64,000 nucleotides of DNA from Cerasibacillus quisquiliarum. GTDB lineage: Bacteria > Bacillota > Bacilli > Bacillales > Amphibacillaceae. The position numbers and the translations under genes are program-made. The stretch is from the NCBI RefSeq assembly GCF_014202495.1, contig NZ_JACHHA010000006.1:62001-126000 (forward strand), written 5' to 3'. A model generated the notes under the pieces. The model made no database searches and was not told where the DNA came from. It saw only the letters and a program-made list of their open reading frames with translations. This document shows, one piece after another, positions 54,171 through 60,413 of this stretch. How positions within the stretch are numbered: the stretch's first letter is position 1; each line of letters begins with the position of its first letter.

Positions 54171-55760
54171 ATGGATAAAAAACAAATAAGTACCCTTGTT
54201 AAAGGAGCGATGGTCTTAACTTTTGCTGGGATTATTAGTAAAGTGCTTAGTGCAGGATATCGTATTCCTTTACAAAACTTAACTGGGGATTTTGGGTTTT
54301 ATATATATCAACAGATTTATCCTATTTTAGGGATGGCGATGATATTAGGTTTATACGGATTTCCATCAGCTATTTCAAAAATTGGTGCCGATTTACAAGC
54401 AGAGGGTAAGCCGTTAAGTGTACGTCAATTTTACCTACCGTTATTTGTGATTCTTATCTTTATGAATGGTTTTATATTTATTATTTTTTTCTCTGGGGCA
54501 TCAACGTTTGCTCAAGTCGTTGGCGATATGAAATTAGCAGGAATTTATCGCATGACTGCATTTACTTTCTTATTCATCCCTTTAATCGCAGTCATACGTG
54601 GTGGATTTCAGGCACAAAATATGATGTTACCGACAGCCATCTCACAAGTGAGCGAACAGCTTGTTCGTGTAGGAATGATTATATTAGCAAGCGTTTATAT
54701 TGCTTTATATGGTAAGGATATATACTTCATCGGAATGGCTGCCAACAGTGCTTCATATCTTGGTTTCCTTAGTGCGAGCGTTGTTTTAGTTGGATTTTTA
54801 TTTAAATATAAACCAACTTTTAATAGCTATTACAAGATACCATGGAAGGTATATGTGAAAACCGTATTTGTTTTTGGGATTGTCGCTTCATTTATACATA
54901 TGATGTTATTAATTGTTCAAGTTGCTGATTCTTTAACACTTGTTCCTAGTCTAATGGCATATGGTTTATCTCCTGATGAAGCACGAATGGAGAAAGGTGT
55001 CTTTGATCGGGGTTATCCATTCATTCAATTAGGAGCGGTTTTAGGTTCTTCATTTGCATTGGCACTCATTCCTTCGTTATCAAAGCAAAAGGATCTAAGC
55101 GATGAATTATATCAAGCGATATCGAAAGCTTTATCATTTAGTCTATACTTAGCAACAGGAGCGATGATTGGTTTATTAATTATTTTTCCAGAGATTAATG
55201 TTTTATTATTTAAAGACAGTCAGGGAGATACGACTTTACAAATTTTGTCAATTAGTGTGTTATTAAGTTCATTGGCGATTACATCTGCTACTATTTTACA
55301 AAGTATAGGTTCAGTTCATATGATTGCTTATTTGATTGGTCTCCTTTTTTTAGTGAAATGGTGGATGAATCAATGGCTTGTCCCGTTGTGGGGAACAATT
55401 GGAAGTGCGATGGCTACTGTTTGTAGTTTGTTTATTTTATGCGTGCTCTTAGTATGGCAGCTGAAACGCCGACTGCCTAAATTAAAAGTATTACAAGGAA
55501 TTAACGGATACGCCTTGCTATTAGCAAGTGCTTCGATGGCGGCTTTTTTATTTGCGATGAAGTGGCTTTTACCGAATGCTACAAGCATAAATAGACTTTC
55601 ACTCCTTTTCATTACTTTATTGATCGTTTTTTGTGGAGCAAGTATTTATATATTTATCCTTATGAAATTAAACGTATTTTCCAAAGAAGAACTTGATTTG
55701 ATACCTATTTTACCAAGATTGTTTAGGGAAAAAGACAAAGAAAGGAGAGATAAATCATGA
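54171..55760 (+). CDS. yabM: Polysaccharide biosynthesis/MurJ-SpoVB-like flippase YabM
   Basis: An integral membrane protein of 529 residues, about 14 hydrophobic segments, of the MOP exporter superfamily related to lipid II flippases (MurJ, SpoVB). The start, VKGAMVLTFAGIISKVLSAG, with RIPLQNLTG is typical of this group. Position between spoVT and yabN corresponds to B. subtilis yabM. Substrate not established; SpoVB itself is elsewhere in B. subtilis. It starts with ATG at 54171 behind AAAGGCG, and its stop overlaps the yabN start by 4 bases. Confidence 0.9.
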   Translation: MDKKQISTLVKGAMVLTFAGIISKVLSAGYRIPLQNLTGDFGFYIYQQIYPILGMAMILGLYGFPSAISKIGADLQAEGKPLSVRQFYLPLFVILIFMNGFIFIIFFSGASTFAQVVGDMKLAGIYRMTAFTFLFIPLIAVIRGGFQAQNMMLPTAISQVSEQLVRVGMIILASVYIALYGKDIYFIGMAANSASYLGFLSASVVLVGFLFKYKPTFNSYYKIPWKVYVKTVFVFGIVASFIHMMLLIVQVADSLTLVPSLMAYGLSPDEARMEKGVFDRGYPFIQLGAVLGSSFALALIPSLSKQKDLSDELYQAISKALSFSLYLATGAMIGLLIIFPEINVLLFKDSQGDTTLQILSISVLLSSLAITSATILQSIGSVHMIAYLIGLLFLVKWWMNQWLVPLWGTIGSAMATVCSLFILCVLLVWQLKRRLPKLKVLQGINGYALLLASASMAAFLFAMKWLLPNATSINRLSLLFITLLIVFCGASIYIFILMKLNVFSKEELDLIPILPRLFREKDKERRDKS

Positions 55761-57211
55761 ATAAAATAGAAGTGCTTGGTTTAGGAGCGGGCGATATAGA
55801 TCAGCTTCCACTTGGGATATATAGAAAGTTAATTAGTAGTAAAAAGCCGATATATGTACGTACATTAGAACATCCTGTTATCGCAACATTAGCTAATGAA
55901 GGGGTTCAATTTATTTCATTTGATGACCTATACAAGAAAGCGACAGATTTTCAAGTCGTTTATGAACAAATTACGGATACATTATTACAACGTGTTAAAA
56001 ACGAATCGCTTATTTATGCTGTCCCAGGACATCCGATGTTAGCTGAAAAGACTGTTCAACTCTTGTTACAGCAAACAGAGTATGAGGTTACTGTCTTAGG
56101 AGGACAAAGTTATCTTGATGATTTATTTACTTCATTAAAAATTGATCCAATTGATGGATTTCAATTTATTGATGGAACGTCTTTTGAACGGCGCCAACTT
56201 GATTATCGGAGTCATTTAATTTTTTGTCAGGTTTATGATCAGTTTATTGCTTCAGATGTGAAAATAGCATTATTGGAAGATTTACCACCACATTATCCAG
56301 TGACAATTATTGATGCAGCTGGTAGTGAGCGAGAAAGGATTGAAACGGTCGCTTTAGAAACGCTAGATCATTCATTTATACAAAGTAACTTGATAAGTGT
56401 ATATGTACCACCTGTACAATCTTATGAATTGAATCATCATTTCTACCGCCTAAAAGAAGTGATTCAAACTTTACGTGGACCAAATGGTTGTCCGTGGGAT
56501 CGAAAGCAAACTCATGAATCATTAAGAGAATATGCGTTAGAAGAGGTTTATGAACTCATAGAAGCAATTCATTTAGAAGACGACGAATTAATCGTTGAAG
56601 AACTCGGTGATTTATTGCTACAAGTTATGCTCCATAGTCAAATAGGAGAAGATGCTGGCTATTTTACAATTGATGATGTCATTGGTACGCTGACAAATAA
56701 GATGATTTATCGACACCCGCATGTTTTTGGTGACAATATGATAGAGAGTATGAGTGATTTAACAAAAAAATGGGAGCAGTTAAAGCAAAAAGAATCAGGA
56801 AAAAAAGACCGGAAGTCTATTTTAGACGGTATTCCGAAACAAATGCCGGCATTATTAAAGTCATATAGTATACAGAAAAAGGCTAGTAAAGTCGGTTTTA
56901 CTTGGAAGAATGTAAACGATGTATGGAGAAAATTATTAGAGGAACTAGAAGAGGTAAAAGAAGCCATCGAAGCAGATGATAAAGTCGAGATAGAGAAAGA
57001 ATTTGGTGATGTGTTTTTCGTTCTAGTTAATCTAGCAAGGTATTATCATATTCATCCAGAAATAGCCTTAAACCGAGCGAATGAAAAGTTTATGTTACGC
57101 TTTTCATATATTGAAAAGAAACTCTCTGAACAGGGAAAAAGTATCGCCCATGTTTCACTAGATGAAATGGATACGTATTGGGATGAAGCAAAGCGAAAGG
57201 AGTTATCTTGA
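55757..57211 (+). CDS. yabN: YabN: tetrapyrrole methylase-like / MazG nucleotide pyrophosphohydrolase fusion
   Basis: A 484-residue fusion. The N-terminal ~220 residues are a tetrapyrrole (corrin/porphyrin) methylase-like domain (EVLGLGAGDIDQLPLGIY, YAVPGHPMLAEKTV) and the C-terminal ~260 residues are MazG with two repeats, the first showing GCPWDRKQTHESLREYALEE with EEVYEL and ELGDLLLQV metal-binding acidic residues, the second EEVKEAIEADD and EFGDVFFVLVNLAR. MazG removes pyrophosphate from non-canonical NTPs. It overlaps yabM by 4 bases and rqcP by 1 base. The role of the methylase part is unknown. Confidence 0.94.
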   Translation: MNKIEVLGLGAGDIDQLPLGIYRKLISSKKPIYVRTLEHPVIATLANEGVQFISFDDLYKKATDFQVVYEQITDTLLQRVKNESLIYAVPGHPMLAEKTVQLLLQQTEYEVTVLGGQSYLDDLFTSLKIDPIDGFQFIDGTSFERRQLDYRSHLIFCQVYDQFIASDVKIALLEDLPPHYPVTIIDAAGSERERIETVALETLDHSFIQSNLISVYVPPVQSYELNHHFYRLKEVIQTLRGPNGCPWDRKQTHESLREYALEEVYELIEAIHLEDDELIVEELGDLLLQVMLHSQIGEDAGYFTIDDVIGTLTNKMIYRHPHVFGDNMIESMSDLTKKWEQLKQKESGKKDRKSILDGIPKQMPALLKSYSIQKKASKVGFTWKNVNDVWRKLLEELEEVKEAIEADDKVEIEKEFGDVFFVLVNLARYYHIHPEIALNRANEKFMLRFSYIEKKLSEQGKSIAHVSLDEMDTYWDEAKRKELS

Positions 57212-57471
57212 TGCGTTTGGATAAATTTCTAAAGTTATCACGAATCATAAAGCGCCGTACGTTAGCAAAAGAGATAGCTGATCAAGGACGTGTAACCATT
57301 AACGGTAATCAAGCAAAAGCGGCATCACGAGTCGTCATAGGAGATAAATTATCTATCCAATTTGGTCAGAAAATCGTAACAATAGAAGTGCTTGATATAA
57401 AGGAAAATGTTAAAAAGTCTGAAGCTGAGTCAATGTATCGTGTGATTCAAGAAGAAAAAATCTCAGAATAA
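57211..57471 (+). CDS. rqcP: S4-domain RQC protein RqcP (YabO)
   Basis: An 86-residue Hsp15-like S4 protein. In B. subtilis RqcP works with RqcH to add alanine tails to stalled nascent chains on split 50S subunits. It starts MRLDKFLKLSRIIKRRTLAK with the S4 core continuing to GDKLSIQFGQK. The frame also opens with TTG at 57208, but ATG 57211 is 8 bases after AAAGGAG and overlaps the yabN stop (TGATG). It is coupled to yabN and shortly precedes yabP. Confidence 0.95.
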   Translation: MRLDKFLKLSRIIKRRTLAKEIADQGRVTINGNQAKAASRVVIGDKLSIQFGQKIVTIEVLDIKENVKKSEAESMYRVIQEEKISE

Positions 57472-57529
57472 ATAGTTCTATCCTTGTCCCAATCCTCATA
57501 AGGTAATAGTGATAAAGGAGGATAGGACG

Positions 57530-57832
57530 ATGAATAGATATCATAAAGAGATTCGCAATCATCATACGGAAAAAGAACATATCGTAAAATTAAATCAACG
57601 TAAAATATTGGAAATTACCGGTGTCAAAGAAGTTGATAGTTTTGATAATGAGGAGTTTTTATTGCAAACGGTTATGGGTTATTTAGTCATTCGTGGTCAG
57701 CATTTGCAATTAAAAAATCTTGATGTCACCGAGGGGATTGTTTCAATTAAGGGAAAAATATATGAACTTACTTATTTAGATGATGAAGGACAAGGGAAGG
57801 CTAAAGGCATCTTTAGCAAGCTATTCCGATGA
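57530..57832 (+). CDS. yabP: Spore cortex/coat assembly protein YabP
   Basis: A 100-residue protein of the YabP/YqfC family, expressed under sigma-E and needed for sporulation in B. subtilis. Recognised by HIVKLNQRKILEITGVKEVD, then FLLQTVMGYLVIRGQHLQL and LTYLDDEGQGKAKGIFSKL. It starts with ATG at 57530 behind AAGGAGG; the open frame begins upstream at 57509. Its stop overlaps the yabQ start by four bases. No clear sigma-E promoter was assigned. Confidence 0.94.
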   Translation: MNRYHKEIRNHHTEKEHIVKLNQRKILEITGVKEVDSFDNEEFLLQTVMGYLVIRGQHLQLKNLDVTEGIVSIKGKIYELTYLDDEGQGKAKGIFSKLFR

Positions 57833-58428
57833 CACTTCATGTGCAATTTATAACGATGTTAACGATGATCGCTGGTGGCATCTATTTAGGGATGGCTCGT
57901 GATACGTACCTTTATTTTGCAAGCCATTGGGTTAATTACAGATGGTTAAATTATGTGATGGAAATCTTATTTTGGGTATCACAAACGCTTATCCTATATA
58001 CATTGTTATTTCTAGTAAATTTTGGTGAACTTCGCCTTTATATTTTTTTAGCTTGTTTATTAGGTTTTGCTACTTATCAGGCGCTTGTTGCTTCTCTATA
58101 TAAGCGAATATTAGCAAAAATAATCCGTTTAGTCGTAGCGATTTTTAATTTTATCGGTTTGTTCATTAAATGGTTTTTTATAAAACCTATTGTATTTCTA
58201 CTAAGCCTTTGTTTAGCTATTATTGGAATGGTAGTACAAATCGTGACTTTCCTCCTAAAGCCACTCTTTAAAATGTTATTAGTACCTGTAAAATGGCTTA
58301 TGAAACATATCTATTCTCTTTTGCCACAAAGAATTTTTAAATATTTACACAAAAAAGCAGGATTTTATAGTAAGATAGAATATATATATATTAAGGCGAG
58401 AGATTTTTTTGTGAGAAGGAGGAAGTAG
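57829..58428 (+). CDS. yabQ: Spore cortex biosynthesis membrane protein YabQ
   Basis: A 199-residue membrane protein required for cortex formation in B. subtilis, located in the outer forespore membrane under sigma-E control. Hydrophobic segments lie at about residues 8-24, 38-58, 65-85 and 95-140 with a long stretch rich in Phe/Ile/Leu, followed by a basic C-terminus (ARDFFVRRRK). It starts with ATG at 57829, overlapping yabP by four bases (ATGA), and ends 3 bases before divIC. Confidence 0.93.
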   Translation: MTLHVQFITMLTMIAGGIYLGMARDTYLYFASHWVNYRWLNYVMEILFWVSQTLILYTLLFLVNFGELRLYIFLACLLGFATYQALVASLYKRILAKIIRLVVAIFNFIGLFIKWFFIKPIVFLLSLCLAIIGMVVQIVTFLLKPLFKMLLVPVKWLMKHIYSLLPQRIFKYLHKKAGFYSKIEYIYIKARDFFVRRRK

Positions 58429-58431
58429 TTC

Positions 58432-58812
58432 ATGTTAAAAGAAAAGAAAAACGTTACAAAAATTAAATCTCATTACATACATCAATATGAGATTCAACAA
58501 GAAAGACTTAGAAGAAAAAAGAAACGATTAAAAACGCGTTTAATTCTTTTAGCGATGATTGTATTTCTTATCATTGGATCCATGACTACTTACCATTTCA
58601 GTCAGCGTGATTTAAGACAAGCTAAAGTAGAACAATACGATCAATTACAAAATGAGTTGAAAACGTTGAAAAAGCAGGAAAATAGTTTAAAAGAGGAAAT
58701 TCAGTTATTAAATGATGAAGAATATTTATTAGACTTAGCTCGTACGAACTATTTCTTCTCAAAAAAAGGTGAAATTATCTTTACACACGATGAAGATGAC
58801 CCATCTAATTGA
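58432..58812 (+). CDS. divIC: Septum formation initiator DivIC
   Basis: Single-pass membrane protein of the divisome that acts with FtsL and DivIB. It has a basic cytoplasmic N-terminus (1-36), one hydrophobic segment at about 38-56 (LILLAMIVFLIIGSMTTYHF), then an extracellular coiled coil from about 60-100 (LQNELKTLKKQENSLKEEI) and the conserved YLLDLARTNYFFSKKGE tail. It has 126 residues. It starts with ATG at 58432. Its last codons overlap the -35 box of the yabR promoter. Confidence 0.95.
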   Translation: MLKEKKNVTKIKSHYIHQYEIQQERLRRKKKRLKTRLILLAMIVFLIIGSMTTYHFSQRDLRQAKVEQYDQLQNELKTLKKQENSLKEEIQLLNDEEYLLDLARTNYFFSKKGEIIFTHDEDDPSN

Positions 58813-58838
58813 CACCTTTTCATTTTGTTGGCTATACT
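58809..58838 (+). promoter_or_regulatory. Sigma-A promoter of yabR
   Basis: Perfect TTGACA (58809-58814) overlapping the divIC stop codon, an 18-base spacer, and TATACT (58833-58838), 68 bases before the yabR start. The leader contains an ACCGTT/AACGGT inverted repeat (58847-58865). Confidence 0.7.
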
Positions 58839-58906
58839 ATATATAGACCGTTCTATATAAACGGTATGATATATTTTTAAAAAATCTAAGGAGGAGCATT
58901 TCTTTT

Positions 58907-59290
58907 ATGTCAATTGAAGTAGGCAGCAAGCTGCAAGGAAAGGTAACAGGAATCACTAATTTTGGTGCTTTTGTTGAGCTGTCAGAAGGTAAAACAGGTC
59001 TTGTCCATATTAGTGAGGTTGCCGATAAGTATGTAAAAGACATTAATGATCACTTAAGTGTGGGAGATGAAGTGAAGGTAAAAGTAATTAATGTCCAAAA
59101 AGATGGCAAAATCGGTTTATCTATTAAAAAAGCTCAAGATAAACCACGACGTCAAAAAAATTCAAGGGAACGCGTTGAATCATTTGAAGCGAAATTGAGT
59201 CGCTTTCTAAAGGATTCAGAAGACCGTCTAGCCTCTTTAAAGAAGCACACAGAGTCCAGACGTGGAGGTCGAGGTGCTAAAAGGGGATAG
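58907..59290 (+). CDS. yabR: S1 RNA-binding domain protein YabR
   Basis: A 127-residue protein with one S1 domain (residues 1-72: VGSKLQGKVTGITNFGAFVE, then GLVHISEVADKYV and KIGLSIKKAQD), related to the polynucleotide phosphorylase-type S1 proteins. The remainder is charged and ends in a basic Gly/Arg tail (ESRRGGRGAKRG), likely flexible and RNA binding. Function is unknown beyond RNA binding. It starts with ATG at 58907 behind AAGGAGGAG, and is the last plus-strand gene before the repeat-rich gap. Confidence 0.92.
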   Translation: MSIEVGSKLQGKVTGITNFGAFVELSEGKTGLVHISEVADKYVKDINDHLSVGDEVKVKVINVQKDGKIGLSIKKAQDKPRRQKNSRERVESFEAKLSRFLKDSEDRLASLKKHTESRRGGRGAKRG

Positions 59291-59366
59291 CAGTTGCTGT
59301 CTATTATAAGATGCTTTAGATGCTCTAGCTCATATTATATATAAATAAATAAGGTAAAGCTTTTAT

Positions 59367-59403
59367 AGCAGGCGTTATATAAATATATAGCCCTGCTTTT
59401 TTG
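59367..59403 (+). terminator. Terminator of yabR
   Basis: AGCAGG and CCTGCT pair across an AT-rich loop, followed by TTTTTT, 75 bases after the yabR stop and just before repeat copy 2. Confidence 0.7.
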
Positions 59404-59451
59404 TATTAGTGTAAACAAAGAGACTGAGACAAAACTAGTCTTAATTAAGAA

Positions 59452-59499
59452 AAATTGCGGAATCAACATTGAAATGTTGTTTTCGCAATTTTTTTTGTT
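59452..59499. terminator. Bidirectional hairpin in repeat copy 2
   Basis: AAATTGCGGAATCAACAT pairs with ATGTTGTTTTCGCAATTT, with T-runs on the plus strand and A-runs upstream; it is nearly identical to the hairpin at 34685-34724, inverted. Confidence 0.82.
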
Positions 59500-59563
59500 T
59501 CGGATTGTTATAATAATGATTTTGAATTTAGACGATGTAATTCCATTCTTGTAAATTCTAACC

Positions 59564-59601
59564 ATTCTCTCGATTTTCCACTGAGCGAAAATCGAGAGAG
59601 T
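59564..59601. repeat. Strong inverted repeat within copy 2
   Basis: TCTCTCGATTTTC and GAAAATCGAGAGA (about 59566-59578 and 59587-59599) are exact inverse complements separated by 8 bases. It has no T-run and is absent from copy 1. Confidence 0.75.
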
Positions 59602-59704
59602 GACAAATTAGCCTTTATAAATCAAAAATCAAGCTCATTATAGTTGTTATATTCTATTAGATGATAAAATACAAAAAATCGAAATTGGAAACGAGTAAAT
59701 TTCT

Positions 59705-59803
59705 CTACCCCCCCATGGTTACGCGCAACTCTTTAAATCCATGGAGAGTAGATAGCCCCACTCCACATGGTTCCGCATAAATCTTTAAAACCATGGAGAG
59801 TAG
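59705..59803 (-). repeat. Two tandem 50-bp hairpin units
   Basis: Read on the minus strand each unit begins CTACTCTCCATGG and ends near CATG(T/G)GG(A/G)G(T/G), closing a hairpin; unit boundaries are about 59752-59803 and 59705-59751. Copy 1 has a single such unit at 34473-34518. Confidence 0.8.
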
Positions 59804-59981
59804 CTCTCTCTACTTCACATGATTTTATCCAAAAGTTTAAACGTGAGCGAATAATACCCGACAATAGTTTGTAGTGTCTCTTCACTATATAAACAAAGCC
59901 TAGCTCACTCTACTCATGATTCAATACAGTCATTATTAGGAGAAGGAGGTTGGGACATAAGGAAAAAGTAAACAAAAATAG

Positions 59982-60027
59982 AAAACGCATAAAATCAAAT
60001 TTAAAACTTTGATTTCATGCGTTTTTT
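59982..60027. terminator. Hairpin next to the tRNA-Met side of repeat copy 2
   Basis: AAAACGCATAAAATCAAA and TTTGATTTCATGCGTTTT pair with one mismatch; on the plus strand TTTT follows, on the minus strand a short T-rich tract (TATTTTTG). It lies 38 bases beyond the tRNA-Met 3' end and may terminate it. Copy 1 lacks it. Confidence 0.75.
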
Positions 60028-60062
60028 ATCTTTCAGAGGTTTTGTCCCAGCCTCTTTTATGA

Positions 60063-60136
60063 TAGCGGCGGAGGGGATCGAACCCACGACCTTACGGGTA
60101 TGAACCGTACGCTCTCGCCAGCTGAGCTACGCCGCC
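60063..60136 (-). tRNA. tRNA-Met (elongator, anticodon CAT)
   Basis: On the minus strand: acceptor GGCGGCG pairing with CGCCGCT (G1-U72 wobble), D-arm GCTCAGCTGGCGAGAGC, anticodon stem TACGG/CCGTA with loop TTCATAC (CAT), T-loop TTCGATC and discriminator A. CCA is not encoded. The T-stem GTGGG/CCCTC contains a T-T mismatch. The close match to the B. subtilis elongator gene near spoIIE supports elongator identity. A composite repeat begins within five bases of its 3' end. Confidence 0.93.
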
Positions 60137-60324
60137 AAATAAAGTCAACAGAAATAATAATACAATAACGTTACCTATCTGTCAATAGATTTATAAAAAA
60201 TGAAATGATAGAAGCAAATACCGACATTGCGACAAAAATAACCAAAAAAATTTTGCTATAAAAAAGAGTCTTTTTACTAGAAATAAGCAGAAATGTAGAA
60301 AAACGATATAAATGACTAGAAAGG

Positions 60325-60390
60325 AGTCGAAACTTTTTTTAGGTTAGCTCTATCAATTTGACAAAATATACAGAAAATATATGGTTTAAT
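60325..60390 (+). promoter_or_regulatory. Spo0A-type promoter of spoIIE
   Basis: TTGACA (60358-60363), a 21-base spacer, then TTTAAT (60385-60390). The long spacing is characteristic of the Spo0A-activated sigma-A promoters of spoIIE and spoIIG. TTTGACAAA (60357-60365), the complement of a 0A-box-like TTTGTCAAA, overlaps the -35, and AGTCGAA (60325-60331) is one base from TGTCGAA. Confidence 0.7.
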
Positions 60391-60413
60391 AGCTTTTAAG
60401 GGAGGGGACAAGA

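Larger units (their letters stand above)
59413..60058 (-). repeat. Composite intergenic repeat, copy 2 (inverted and longer)
   Basis: Read on the minus strand it starts GAGGCTGGGACAAAACCTC (60036-60054), matching the start of copy 1. It continues with a hairpin (59982-60025), the closing box CTTATGTCCCAACCTCC (59945-59961), two tandem CTACTC-type hairpin units (59705-59803), a conserved stretch ending near 59650, an added hairpin (59564-59601), the AAATTGCG hairpin (59452-59491), and the end box GTTTTGTCTCAGTCTC (59420-59435). It lies between yabR and the converging tRNA-Met. No gene is seen in 59291-60062. Confidence 0.88.
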
